Shown piece after piece: positions 18,062 to 26,959 of a stretch of DNA of 49,404 bases. A program made the position numbers and the translations under genes. Each line of letters opens with the position of its first letter. Within the stretch, counting starts at the first letter, position 1. This DNA is from Bordetella parapertussis. Lineage in GTDB: Bacteria; Pseudomonadota; Gammaproteobacteria; Burkholderiales; Burkholderiaceae_D. The notes under the pieces were generated by a model. The model saw only the letters and a program-made list of their open reading frames with translations, did not search any database and had not been told where the DNA came from. The DNA is taken from NCBI GenBank assembly GCA_945883145.1, contig CAMCXB010000010.1:1-49404 (forward strand). The letters run 5' to 3'.

Positions 18062-18763
18062 ATGAAAATAAAAAAACTCAGTCGTAGCTTAAGCATGATC
18101 TTAATCGCGACCTGCTTTACAGGGTGTGCAGTCGTCATGCCGCCGAATGCAGGTCAAGATCCTCGTGATCCTTATGAGCGTTACAACCGCTCTATGTTTA
18201 GCTTTAATCAAGAGTTAGACAAAAAAGTACTCAAGCCAGTTGCTAACACTTATGTGGATTACACGCCTGATTTTTTACAGACGGTGATTGGTAATTTTTT
18301 CTCTAATATCGGTGATGTATGGACCGCAGCAAATAATTTCTTGCAGGGTAAGCCGCTTGATGGCACCACCGATGCAATGCGTGTTGTATTTAACTCGACC
18401 ATAGGTCTGGCAGGTCTACTAGATATTGCCACCCCAGCAGGTTTGCCTAAACACGAAGAAGATTTCGGACAAACCTTAGCCGTATGGGGTGTTAAATCGG
18501 GTCCCTATGTAGTCTTGCCAGTATTTGGATCAAGCACGTTGCGCGATGCATCTGCCAAGCCAGTCGATTGGGCCGGCGATCCATTAAGCTACGTGGATAA
18601 CATAAGCGCGCGTAATTCAGGAAGAGCGATACGCATTATTGATGATCGTGCAGCTTTATTGGGCGCATCTAAGCTCATGGAAGGTGCTGCCCTCGATCCG
18701 TATGAATTCATGCGTGATGCTTATTTGCAGCGTCGTGCAAGCCGAATTAATGATTATCAGTAA
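18062..18763 (+). CDS. mlaA: MlaA/VacJ outer-membrane lipoprotein
   Basis: Outer-membrane lipoprotein of 233 aa that extracts surface-exposed phospholipids and hands them to MlaC. The signal peptide ends in the lipobox FTGC with the lipidated Cys at position 22. The MlaA core follows (DPYERYNRSMFSFNQELDK, later FGQTLAVWGVKSGPYVVLPVFGSS in pieces). In E. coli mlaA lies away from mlaFEDCB; here it sits inside the operon between mlaD and mlaC, which is the usual betaproteobacterial arrangement. A 156-bp gap separates it from mlaC. Confidence 0.95.
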   Translation: MKIKKLSRSLSMILIATCFTGCAVVMPPNAGQDPRDPYERYNRSMFSFNQELDKKVLKPVANTYVDYTPDFLQTVIGNFFSNIGDVWTAANNFLQGKPLDGTTDAMRVVFNSTIGLAGLLDIATPAGLPKHEEDFGQTLAVWGVKSGPYVVLPVFGSSTLRDASAKPVDWAGDPLSYVDNISARNSGRAIRIIDDRAALLGASKLMEGAALDPYEFMRDAYLQRRASRINDYQ

Positions 18764-18919
18764 AGCCATCGTTTGATTTTACTGGGTGTGGCGTAAACTC
18801 GATATCTGCGGAGTTAGTAGGTAAGACGCTACTGTTTGATATGATGCGTCTAAACATGCCAATTTCGCTTCTAGTATGTATAGCGAAACGATTAACCAAA
18901 ACCGACACATCCCCAGATC

Positions 18920-19561
18920 ATGACAATCAGTAGACTTTTTTTCATTCTTGCGTTCAGCCTAAGTGTGTCAACTGCGCACGCAAATCAGCCGCAGATGGAA
19001 GCGCCTGATGTCTTGATTAAGCGCATTAGCCAAGAAATTTTGGATCTCGCTAAGACCGATAAAAGAGTGCAGTCTGGGGATCAGGATCGCATTATGGAAG
19101 TGGTGCAAACGCGCATTATTCCGTATGTGAATTTTCAACGTATGACAGCCATGGCAGCCGGACGCTTTTGGCGTGAAGCCACCCCAGATCAACAAGCTGC
19201 GTTGATCAAAGAATTCAGAACCTTACTGATTTACACTTATTCAGGTGCAATTTCCCAAGTCCGTAATCAAAAATTAGAATTTAAGCCCATGCGGGCAGCG
19301 CCGGATGATGATGAAGTTGAAGTCAGAACTATGGTGTTACAAGCACGCGGTGAACCGATACAGCTTAATTATCGACTTGAGAAGACTGCAGCTGGTTGGA
19401 AGATCTTTGATGTCAATATACTAGGAGCTTGGCTAGTTGAGACCTACAAAGGTAGTTTTTCAACTGAGATAGGTAGCGGCGGTATTGATGGTTTAATCAA
19501 AGTACTTGCCGAGCGTAATAAGCGTTTAGCTGCAGTACCGGTAAAACCACCCAAAAACTAA
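18920..19561 (+). CDS. mlaC: MlaC periplasmic phospholipid-binding protein
   Basis: Soluble lipid shuttle between MlaA and MlaFEDB. The 213-aa product has a Sec signal peptide with probable cleavage after AHA (residue 21). The Tol-Tol/MlaC (ToluenE tolerance Ttg2D) domain contains YVNFQRMTAMAAGRFWREATP near residue 70 and WKIFDVNILGAWLVETYKGSF, split near residue 160. The gap before it is long enough to hold a promoter, but I see no convincing one. A small 7-bp dyad TTTCGCT/AGCGAAA lies at 18863-18888. Confidence 0.93.
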   Translation: MTISRLFFILAFSLSVSTAHANQPQMEAPDVLIKRISQEILDLAKTDKRVQSGDQDRIMEVVQTRIIPYVNFQRMTAMAAGRFWREATPDQQAALIKEFRTLLIYTYSGAISQVRNQKLEFKPMRAAPDDDEVEVRTMVLQARGEPIQLNYRLEKTAAGWKIFDVNILGAWLVETYKGSFSTEIGSGGIDGLIKVLAERNKRLAAVPVKPPKN

Positions 19562-19588
19562 ACGCATTCCACAAAGCTTAAGATCAGC

Positions 19589-19846
19589 ATGGCATTCGCC
19601 CCTCACTCCCTCACGATGTCTGATGCAAATTCTGCACTTGCACAGGGTTGTGCTGCCATTCTTGCGGGAGAATCTCAGATTGACCTGAGTCAGTTATCAG
19701 GTGCTGATTCAAGTGCTGTTGCGGCTTTACTGGCTTGGCAGCGCTTAGCTCAGGGTGCAGGAAAAACCATTGCTTTTCTTGGCGCCTCTGCCTCTTTGAA
19801 AAGTCTGGCTAAGCTATATGGCGTGGATGACTTACTGTTTGCCTGA
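19589..19846 (+). CDS. mlaB: MlaB STAS-domain protein
   Basis: An 85-aa cytoplasmic STAS protein. The fold is suggested by the pattern IDLSQLSGADSSAVAALLAWQ, where the DSS turn marks the conserved STAS loop, and by the closing helix LKSLAKLYGVDDLL. MlaB binds MlaF and stabilises the complex. It follows mlaC after 27 bp. The sequence is short and divergent, so position in the mla operon is an important part of the evidence. Confidence 0.88.
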   Translation: MAFAPHSLTMSDANSALAQGCAAILAGESQIDLSQLSGADSSAVAALLAWQRLAQGAGKTIAFLGASASLKSLAKLYGVDDLLFA

Positions 19847-19907
19847 GTTCTTCTTCCTTTCCCTTTCATCTTGCTACTAGTGACGCTGCTGAATCAGCGA
19901 AATCACC

Positions 19908-19913
19908 TATAAT
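19908..19913 (+). promoter_or_regulatory. Candidate -10 box before the ABC-2 pair
   Basis: A perfect TATAAT lies 51 bp before the ATP-binding gene, in the 118-bp gap after mlaB. No strong -35 is seen at 16-18 bp. A weak 5-bp hairpin GCGCC/GGCGC at 19925-19945 followed by T-rich sequence lies just downstream. It could start the ABC-ibaG-murA-his transcript independently of mla. Confidence 0.33.
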
Positions 19914-19964
19914 CAACGACTTTGGCGCCTTCACAACATAGGCGCTTATCTTTTTTCACTTCAC

Positions 19965-20876
19965 ATGTCTGCCATACAAATACGCAATGTTAAAAAGCGC
20001 TTTGGTTCCTTACAGGCGCTAGGCGATGTGTCGCTAGACATTCAGCAAGGTGAATTCTTTGGTCTGCTCGGCCCCAACGGTGCAGGTAAGACCACACTAA
20101 TTTCAATTATTGCGGGCTTATCACGCGCTGATTCTGGTTCAGTCAGCATTCAAGGTCATGATGTTGTTACTGATTATCGTCAAGCGCGCAGACTGCTAGG
20201 TGTGGTGCCGCAAGAGCTAGTGTTTGATCCCTTCTTCACAGTACGTGAAACCTTGCGTATGCAGTCAGGTTATTTTGGTTTGCATAACAATGACGCTTGG
20301 ATCGATGAAGTTATGCACCATCTCGATCTTACGGGTAAAGCAGACAGCAATATGCGTTCACTATCGGGCGGCATGAAACGCCGTGTTTTAGTCGCGCAAG
20401 CACTGGTGCATAAACCACCTGTGATCATGTTGGATGAGCCTACTGCTGGTGTCGATGTGGAATTACGTCAGACGCTATGGAAATTTATTGCGCGTTTAAA
20501 TCGCGAAGGACATACGGTGGTATTGACCACGCATTATCTGGAAGAAGCACAGGCATTATGTAATCGCATTGCCATGCTTAAGCTAGGAAAAGTGGTGGCA
20601 CTTGATTCAACGGCAGCATTGATTAAACGTATTTCAGGTTCGCAGTTAGTAGTCAAACTGGCTGAAGGAACTTTGCCCGCAAGTTTGCATGCTTTGTTGT
20701 CACATCCAGATGAAGTGAATGTGGAAAAAAAATATACCTTAAGAGTGACGGATCCTGCAGAAGTAGAATCTATTCTTGCTCGTCTGCGTGAAGCAAATTT
20801 AAAGATAGAAGACATGCAATTGCATCAGGCCGATTTGGAAGATGTATTCATTCAAATCATGGATGGTGGAAAATGA
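19965..20876 (+). CDS. ABC-2 type transporter ATP-binding protein (YadG/NodI-like)
   Basis: A 303-aa ATPase with Walker A GPNGAGKTT (about residues 36-44), signature LSGGMKRRVLVAQAL (about residue 128), Walker B VIMLDEPTAGVD (about residue 150) and switch region TTHYLEEAQ. A C-terminal extension of about 80 residues is typical of the DrrA/NodI/YadG export group. The substrate is unknown. The permease gene starts four bases before its stop codon. The pair sits between mlaB and ibaG, as in other betaproteobacteria, which hints at an envelope role but does not prove one. Confidence 0.9.
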   Translation: MSAIQIRNVKKRFGSLQALGDVSLDIQQGEFFGLLGPNGAGKTTLISIIAGLSRADSGSVSIQGHDVVTDYRQARRLLGVVPQELVFDPFFTVRETLRMQSGYFGLHNNDAWIDEVMHHLDLTGKADSNMRSLSGGMKRRVLVAQALVHKPPVIMLDEPTAGVDVELRQTLWKFIARLNREGHTVVLTTHYLEEAQALCNRIAMLKLGKVVALDSTAALIKRISGSQLVVKLAEGTLPASLHALLSHPDEVNVEKKYTLRVTDPAEVESILARLREANLKIEDMQLHQADLEDVFIQIMDGGK

Positions 20877-21628
20877 CCGGATTCAATACCTTATTTTATA
20901 AAGAGATCCTGCGCTTTTGGAAGGTGGCTACGCAAACACTCACAGCACCGATTGTAACTGCCATGTTGTATTTGCTGATCTTTGGTCATGTACTTGAAGA
21001 GCATGTACAAGTTTTTCCTGGCGTGTCTTACACAGGCTTTTTAGTACCGGGTTTGGTGATGATGAGTGTGTTGCAAAATTCTTTTGCTAACTCTTCGTCC
21101 TCTTTAATTCAATCTAAGATCACAGGTAATTTAGTCTTCATCTTACTGACGCCCTTATCACATTGGGAAATGTTCGGCGCCTATGTGCTGGCAGCGATGG
21201 TGCGAGGCTTGGCTGTTGGTGCAGGAGTTTTTCTCATCACCGTGTGGTTTGCTAAACTTTCTTTCGTAGCGCCGATTTGGATATTGCTGTTTGCTTTATT
21301 GGGTGCAGCCATACTGGCTACCATGGGTTTGTTAGCAGGAATCTGGGCTGAGAAATTTGATCAGTTAGCAGCATTTCAAAATTTTCTGATTGTGCCGGCG
21401 ACTTTTTTGGCAGGTGTTTTTTATTCGGTGCATACCTTACCGCCATTTTGGCAAGCTATCTCTCATGTGAATCCATTCTTTTATATGATTGATGGTTTTC
21501 GTTATGGCTTCTTTGGACATTCCGATGTGCCGCCTTACACAAGCTTTGCAATCGTCAGTTTATTTTTTCTCATAGTTGCGACGATAGCAGTTAGCTTGTT
21601 GAAGTCGGGTTATAAATTACGACATTAA
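20873..21628 (+). CDS. ABC-2 type transporter permease (YadH/NodJ-like)
   Basis: A 251-aa membrane protein with about six hydrophobic segments and the ABC-2 signature region (PATFLAGVFYSVHTLPPFWQ near residue 180, followed by HVNPFFYMIDGFRYGFFG). It begins with FYKEILRFWKVATQTLTAPI, the usual amphipathic start of this family. It overlaps the ATPase gene by four bases (ATGA), so the two make one exporter. The substrate is not predictable. Confidence 0.9.
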   Translation: MTGFNTLFYKEILRFWKVATQTLTAPIVTAMLYLLIFGHVLEEHVQVFPGVSYTGFLVPGLVMMSVLQNSFANSSSSLIQSKITGNLVFILLTPLSHWEMFGAYVLAAMVRGLAVGAGVFLITVWFAKLSFVAPIWILLFALLGAAILATMGLLAGIWAEKFDQLAAFQNFLIVPATFLAGVFYSVHTLPPFWQAISHVNPFFYMIDGFRYGFFGHSDVPPYTSFAIVSLFFLIVATIAVSLLKSGYKLRH

Positions 21629-21679
21629 AATGTCATCAACTAAGTCACATAACTAAAATTTTTTGATAAAGATTTCATC

Positions 21680-21916
21680 ATGTTTCCAACTCCTGAACTG
21701 ATTCATCAATACATATCCGACAAACTTGAATGTACCCATCTTGAAGTTGAAGGCGATGGTCAGCATTTCACCGCTTTGATTGTCTCGAATGCATTTGCAG
21801 GCAAGCGATTAATTCAACGTCATCAGTTGGTGTATGCGGCTTTAGGCGATCGTATGCGTGAAGAGATTCATGCGCTCTCCATGAAAACATTGACGCCTGA
21901 AGAATATCAAAGCTAA
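21680..21916 (+). CDS. ibaG: BolA-family protein IbaG
   Basis: A 78-aa BolA/IbaG-like protein with the helix-turn core GKRLIQRHQLVYAALGDRMREEIHAL, split at residues 39-64, including the conserved His in the RHQLVY segment. BolA proteins pair with CGFS monothiol glutaredoxins to carry 2Fe-2S clusters; a CGFS glutaredoxin (grxD) is encoded at 44710-45021 in this window. Its TAA overlaps the murA ATG by one base. ibaG next to murA is also the arrangement in E. coli. Confidence 0.92.
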   Translation: MFPTPELIHQYISDKLECTHLEVEGDGQHFTALIVSNAFAGKRLIQRHQLVYAALGDRMREEIHALSMKTLTPEEYQS

Positions 21917-23166
21917 TGGATAAGTTGCTGATTAATGGTGGGAAACACCTAACTGGTGAAGTCACGATAGCGGGCGCAAAGAATGCGGCCTTACCTATTT
22001 TATGTGCTAGTTTATTAACAGCCGACACACTCCATCTTTCTAATGTGCCGCGCTTGCAAGATGTAGCAACGATGGAAAAGCTGCTACGTCAAATGGGCTT
22101 GTCCATAGAAAAAAATGGTGAAGTACTCTCCTTGAGTGGACGCGACATTAATAAACCTGAAGCCCCGTATGAGATGGTGAAAACCATGCGTGCTTCGATT
22201 TTAGTATTAGGTCCTTTAGTAGCGCGCTTTGGTGAAGCAAAAGTGTCTTTGCCTGGTGGTTGTGCAATTGGTTCACGTCCGGTCGATCAACATATCAAAG
22301 GCTTGCAAGCCATGGGCGCGGAAATCAAAATCGAAGGCGGTTACATTTATGCGCGCGCAAAAAAACTCAAAGGCACGCGTATCGTCACTGACATGATTAC
22401 CGTCACCGGTACAGAAAATCTCTTGATGGCAGCCGTGCTAGCAGATGGTGATACTGTGTTGGAGAATGCAGCGCGCGAACCTGAGGTAGGCGATCTTGCG
22501 CAATTGTTAGTTGCAATGGGTGCGCAGATTGAAGGAATAGGAACAGATAGATTATTGATTCATGGTGTGCCAGCATTACATGGTGCATCGCATGCTGTGA
22601 TTGCAGACAGAATAGAAACCGGTACCTTCTTATGTGCTGTTGCAGCTACAGGTGGTGATGTTGTGTTGCGTGGTGTGCGTCATGACATACTCGATGTGGT
22701 CATCGATAAATTGCGTGAAGCAGGTGCAGTGGTGACAATGAATGAAGATAGCATGCGTGTGCAAATGTCAGCGCGTGCTAAGCCAGTGAGTTTTCGTACA
22801 ACCGAATACCCTGGCTTTCCGACTGATATGCAAGCGCAATTTATGGCGTTGAACTGTCTGGCGGATGGTAATAGCCATGTGACAGAAACTATTTTTGAAA
22901 ATCGCTACATGCATGTGCAAGAACTAAATCGTCTTGGAGCTGCTATTGAGATTGATGGTCACACTGCGATGATTCAAGGTGTGCCGACTTTGATTGGCGC
23001 GCCAGTGATGGCAACTGACTTACGTGCTTCTGCTTCACTCGTGATTGCTGGCTTAGCTGCGCAAGGTGAAACACTGATAGATCGTATTTATCATCTGGAT
23101 CGTGGTTACGATCGTATGGAAGTGAAATTGTCTGAGCTTGGCGCTGATATAAAAAGAATTAAGTAA
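21916..23166 (+). CDS. murA: UDP-N-acetylglucosamine 1-carboxyvinyltransferase
   Basis: First committed step of peptidoglycan synthesis: transfers enolpyruvate from PEP to UDP-GlcNAc. The 416-aa product has the family's usual length. It starts MDKLLINGGKHLTGEVTIAGAK in pieces (GAKNAALPI at residues 20-28). The catalytic Cys is C116 in PGGCAIGSRPVDQH, the residue attacked by fosfomycin, so no natural Cys-to-Asp resistance change is present. It is coupled at both ends: ibaG TAA overlaps its ATG, and its own TAA overlaps the hisG ATG, each within TAATGGATAA. Confidence 0.98.
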   Translation: MDKLLINGGKHLTGEVTIAGAKNAALPILCASLLTADTLHLSNVPRLQDVATMEKLLRQMGLSIEKNGEVLSLSGRDINKPEAPYEMVKTMRASILVLGPLVARFGEAKVSLPGGCAIGSRPVDQHIKGLQAMGAEIKIEGGYIYARAKKLKGTRIVTDMITVTGTENLLMAAVLADGDTVLENAAREPEVGDLAQLLVAMGAQIEGIGTDRLLIHGVPALHGASHAVIADRIETGTFLCAVAATGGDVVLRGVRHDILDVVIDKLREAGAVVTMNEDSMRVQMSARAKPVSFRTTEYPGFPTDMQAQFMALNCLADGNSHVTETIFENRYMHVQELNRLGAAIEIDGHTAMIQGVPTLIGAPVMATDLRASASLVIAGLAAQGETLIDRIYHLDRGYDRMEVKLSELGADIKRIK

Positions 23167-23822
23167 TGGATAAAAAACTTACGCTCGCCTTATCAAAAGG
23201 CCGCATCTTTGAAGAGACCATGCCCTTGTTACAAGCGGCGGGGTTGATTGTGGCTGAAGATCCTGAGAAATCACGCAAATTAATTTTGCCGACCAATGAT
23301 CCTGATGTGCAGGTCATCATCGTGCGTGCTTCTGATGTGCCGACTTATGTGCAATATGGCGCTGCAGATTTTGGTGTGGCGGGAAAAGATGTATTGCTTG
23401 AGCACGGTGGTGAAGGGCTGTATCAACCTATCGATTTAGATATTGCTAAATGTCGTATGTCGGTTGCGGTACATGCAGATTTTGATTATGACTTTGCAGT
23501 ACGTCAGGGTGCACGTTTGCGTGTTGCGACTAAATATCTACAAGTGGCAAGACAGCACTTTGCAGCTAAAGGCGTGCACGTGGATTTAATTAAACTCTAT
23601 GGTTCTATGGAGTTGGGTCCATTAGTAGGCTTGTCTGATGCGATTGTAGATTTAGTGAGCACTGGTAGCACACTGCGTGCAAACAACTTAGTCGAAGTCG
23701 AACACATCATGGATATTTCTGCGCGCTTGGTGGTCAATCGTGCAGCATTAAAACTCAAGCGTGAAAAGCTACAACCTATTTTAGAAGCCTTTAGTAAAGC
23801 CTCTAAAAAGGCTACTCTTTAA
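23166..23822 (+). CDS. hisG: ATP phosphoribosyltransferase, short form
   Basis: First step of histidine synthesis: ATP plus PRPP. At 218 aa it is the short HisG_S form, lacking the C-terminal regulatory domain of the ~300-aa form. Short HisG proteins act with the HisRS-like subunit HisZ, which is not in this window and must lie elsewhere. Motifs include LALSKGRI at the start and DLVSTGSTLRANNL near residue 160, the PRPP-binding loop. It overlaps murA by one base and leads the his genes. Confidence 0.97.
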   Translation: MDKKLTLALSKGRIFEETMPLLQAAGLIVAEDPEKSRKLILPTNDPDVQVIIVRASDVPTYVQYGAADFGVAGKDVLLEHGGEGLYQPIDLDIAKCRMSVAVHADFDYDFAVRQGARLRVATKYLQVARQHFAAKGVHVDLIKLYGSMELGPLVGLSDAIVDLVSTGSTLRANNLVEVEHIMDISARLVVNRAALKLKREKLQPILEAFSKASKKATL

Positions 23823-23849
23823 ACAGCGTAAATCAAGTCTTCATTACTT

Positions 23850-25166
23850 ATGTCACTACGTATACGCAAACTCGATTCCACTCAGTCTGATTTTCAGCAA
23901 GCACTGATGACGGTGCTTGCCTTTGAAGCGAGTGAAGATGAAGCGATAGATCGTGCTGCAGCAACTATTTTGGCGGATGTAAAACAACGCAAAGATGCTG
24001 CGGTACTTGATTACACGAAAAAATTTGATCGTCTTGCAGTCAGCAGCATGGTTGAATTAGAGGTGTCGCAAGATGAATTGCAACAAGCATTACATGGATT
24101 AAATGTTGAACGTCGTGCTGCGCTACAAGTAGCTGCTGATCGAGTGCGTATTTATCACGAGCGACAAAAACAAGAATGTGGTTCTGATGGCTTTACATTT
24201 ACTGAAGCGGACGGCACGGTATTGGGTCAGAAAGTCACGCCACTCGATAAAGTAGGCATCTATGTGCCAGGGGGTAAAGCAGCCTATCCCTCTTCTGTGT
24301 TGATGAATGCCATACCTGCAAAAGTCGCAGGTGTGGGGCAGATCATCATGGTGGTGCCTACACCGGATGGTGTGAAAAATCCTTTGGTGTTAGCAGCGGC
24401 TGCCATCGCCGGTGTAGATAAAGTGTTTACTATCGGCGGTGCACAAGCAGTTGGTGCGCTTGCACACGGCACTGAAAGCATTCCACAGGTTGACAAGATT
24501 GTTGGGCCTGGTAATGCCTACGTTGCAGCTGCTAAGCGCAGAGTATTTGGTACGGTGGGCATTGATATGATTGCCGGCCCATCTGAAATCCTAGTGATTG
24601 CAGATGGTACTACGGATCCTGATTGGTTGGCTATGGATTTATTTTCGCAAGCCGAACATGATGAATTAGCACAATCGATTTTGCTGTGTCCTGATGCTGC
24701 TTATATAGAGCGTGTACTGCAAAGTATGAATACGCTATTAGAAACAATGCCACGCAAAGATGTCATACGTACTTCTCTTACCAATCGTGGTGCGCTCATA
24801 AAAGTGCGTGACATGGAAGAGGCTTGTGAGATTGCAAACATCATCGCAGCAGAGCATTTAGAAATTTCTGCACACGATCCTGTGCAATGGGCAAACAAGA
24901 TACGTCATGCGGGTGCGATGTTCTTGGGACGTTATTCTTCAGAATCATTGGGTGATTATTGCGCTGGTCCAAATCATGTATTGCCCACTTCGCGCACTGC
25001 GCGTTTTTCTTCGCCGTTGGGTGTGTATGATTTTCAAAAACGCTCTTCTATTATTCATGTCAGTGAAACTGGTGCGCATGTCTTAGGTAAGGTGGCAGCC
25101 GAACTTGCTTATGGCGAGGGATTGCAAGCCCATGCTCGTTCTGCAGAATATAGACTCAAAAAATAA
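23850..25166 (+). CDS. hisD: Histidinol dehydrogenase
   Basis: Zn- and NAD-dependent enzyme catalysing the last two oxidations, histidinol to histidine. Of 438 aa, the usual length. Recognisable blocks are VGIYVPGGKAAYPSSVLM (about residue 135), IDMIAGPSEILVIAD (about residue 240), SQAEHDE with the His and Glu used in catalysis and metal binding (about residue 270), and YCAGPNHVLPT (about residue 372). It lies between hisG and hisC with short gaps of 27 and 45 bp. Confidence 0.98.
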   Translation: MSLRIRKLDSTQSDFQQALMTVLAFEASEDEAIDRAAATILADVKQRKDAAVLDYTKKFDRLAVSSMVELEVSQDELQQALHGLNVERRAALQVAADRVRIYHERQKQECGSDGFTFTEADGTVLGQKVTPLDKVGIYVPGGKAAYPSSVLMNAIPAKVAGVGQIIMVVPTPDGVKNPLVLAAAAIAGVDKVFTIGGAQAVGALAHGTESIPQVDKIVGPGNAYVAAAKRRVFGTVGIDMIAGPSEILVIADGTTDPDWLAMDLFSQAEHDELAQSILLCPDAAYIERVLQSMNTLLETMPRKDVIRTSLTNRGALIKVRDMEEACEIANIIAAEHLEISAHDPVQWANKIRHAGAMFLGRYSSESLGDYCAGPNHVLPTSRTARFSSPLGVYDFQKRSSIIHVSETGAHVLGKVAAELAYGEGLQAHARSAEYRLKK

Positions 25167-25211
25167 TTTAATTCACATGGCGCTTAAGCCTAGTCCACTC
25201 ATTCTCATGCC

Positions 25212-26300
25212 ATGTCTCTGATTGAAAATATTATTCGTAGTGATGTGCTTGCACTTGCTGCTTATCACGTGCAAGATGCAGCGGGCTACGTCAAATTAGA
25301 TGCAATGGAAAACCCGTACACTCTACCGCCGCATTTACAGCAGGCACTGGGTGAGCGTTTGGGAAAAGCAGCATTGAATCGTTATCCCGTCCCAACTTAT
25401 AGCGCTTTAAAACAAGCTATTTGTAGCAAACTCGGTGTGCCGGCTGGGTATGACATTGTGCTCGGCAATGGGTCGGATGAATTAATTTCTATGGTGTCGG
25501 TGGCCTGTGCCAAGGCAGGTGCAAAAGTGCTCGCGCCGGTGCCGGGTTTTGTGATGTATGCCATGTCTGCACAGCTAGCAGGTTGTGAGTTTGTGGGTGT
25601 GCCATTCAAAGAAGATTTTTCGCTTGATCTGCCCGCCATGTTGGAAGCAATTCGTCTCCACAAACCCGCTATTACTTATCTGGCTTATCCCAATAATCCG
25701 ACTGGCACCTTGTTTGATGTCTCGGCGATAGAAACTATATTGCGTGCCGTTGGTGATCAGGGTGTGGTGATTGTGGATGAGGCTTATCAGCCTTTTGCTG
25801 AAACCAGTTTCATGCCGCGTTTACCAGAGTTTCCTAATTTAATCGTTATGCGTACGGTTTCTAAATTGGGACTGGCTGGCATACGTTTAGGTTATATGGC
25901 GGCTTCGCAAGCATTACTTGCAGAGTTTGATAAAGTGCGTCCACCCTATAACGTGAATGTTTTAACTCAGACCACAGCAGAATTTTTACTCGAGCATGTC
26001 GATGTACTGGATCAACAAGCAGTAAAAATTAGGCAAGAGCGAGAGCGACTGTCAGCAGTTTTGGCTTCGTGGTCGGGGGTGCAAGTGATCCCTTCTTTTG
26101 CAAATTTTCTGCTAATACGCATTACTACTCCAGACCTTACTGGAAGCGCAGTTTTTGAAAGACTGCTCGCGCAAAAGGTATTGGTTAAAAATGTCGGTAA
26201 AATGCACCCATTACTGGCGAATTGCTTACGGATTACCGTGAGTACACCAGCCGAAAACGCCTTATTTGAATCCGCATTAAAAATGAGCCTACAGCCCTGA
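25212..26300 (+). CDS. hisC: Histidinol-phosphate aminotransferase
   Basis: PLP enzyme that transfers the amino group of glutamate to imidazole acetol phosphate. The 362-aa fold-type I product has LDAMENPYTLP near the start, the PLP aspartate and tyrosine in VIVDEAYQPF, and the Schiff-base lysine at K218 in TVSKLGLAGIRLGY. The N-P pair of YPNNPTGTLF binds the carboxylate. Followed by hisB after 14 bp. Confidence 0.97.
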   Translation: MSLIENIIRSDVLALAAYHVQDAAGYVKLDAMENPYTLPPHLQQALGERLGKAALNRYPVPTYSALKQAICSKLGVPAGYDIVLGNGSDELISMVSVACAKAGAKVLAPVPGFVMYAMSAQLAGCEFVGVPFKEDFSLDLPAMLEAIRLHKPAITYLAYPNNPTGTLFDVSAIETILRAVGDQGVVIVDEAYQPFAETSFMPRLPEFPNLIVMRTVSKLGLAGIRLGYMAASQALLAEFDKVRPPYNVNVLTQTTAEFLLEHVDVLDQQAVKIRQERERLSAVLASWSGVQVIPSFANFLLIRITTPDLTGSAVFERLLAQKVLVKNVGKMHPLLANCLRITVSTPAENALFESALKMSLQP

Positions 26301-26314
26301 ATTGACTATTACCT

Positions 26315-26911
26315 ATGTCCACAAACCGCACAGCAGAAGTCGTTCGTAATACCGGTGAAACGCAAATTCGCGTTGCCATCAATATGGATGGCACTGGCCA
26401 GCAAAAGCTCGCAACCGGTGTGCCTTTTTTAGATCATATGTTGGATCAAATTGCGCGACATGGTTTAATCGATCTTGATATCGAAGCCAAAGGCGATTTA
26501 CATATTGATGCCCATCACACGGTTGAAGACGTAGGTATCACTTTAGGACAAGCATTTGCGAAAGCAATTGGCGATAAAAAAGGCATACGTCGTTATGGTC
26601 ATGCCTATGTCCCATTGGATGAAGCCTTGTCACGTGTCGTAGTAGATTTTTCGGGTCGACCTGGGTTGGAATTTCATGTACCGTTTAAGCGCTCCATGAT
26701 TGGCTCTTTTGATGTCGATCTCACGCATGAGTTTTTTCAGGGCTTTGTAAATCACGCCTTAGTCACATTGCATATTGATAATTTGCGCGGTGAGAATGCG
26801 CATCATCAATGTGAAACCGTATTTAAAGCGTTTGGTCGTGCGCTCCGTATGGCAGCAGAAATTGATGCTCGAGCAGGGGGTACTATTCCTTCAACCAAAG
26901 GTAGTCTCTGA
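26315..26911 (+). CDS. hisB: Imidazoleglycerol-phosphate dehydratase
   Basis: Mn-dependent dehydratase of 198 aa. It is the single-domain form: the histidinol-phosphatase domain fused in E. coli HisB is absent, so a separate phosphatase is needed elsewhere. Family metal-binding histidines appear in FLDHMLDQIARHG, DAHHTVEDVGI and, in the second half, ENAHHQCETVFKAFGRALR. In some related bacteria a MarC-family gene lies between hisB and hisH; here only 48 bp separate them. Confidence 0.98.
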   Translation: MSTNRTAEVVRNTGETQIRVAINMDGTGQQKLATGVPFLDHMLDQIARHGLIDLDIEAKGDLHIDAHHTVEDVGITLGQAFAKAIGDKKGIRRYGHAYVPLDEALSRVVVDFSGRPGLEFHVPFKRSMIGSFDVDLTHEFFQGFVNHALVTLHIDNLRGENAHHQCETVFKAFGRALRMAAEIDARAGGTIPSTKGSL

Positions 26912-26959
26912 TTCACAACCTGTTACGCTGCAAGCCTGCGCGGATCGATTTATATTCTT

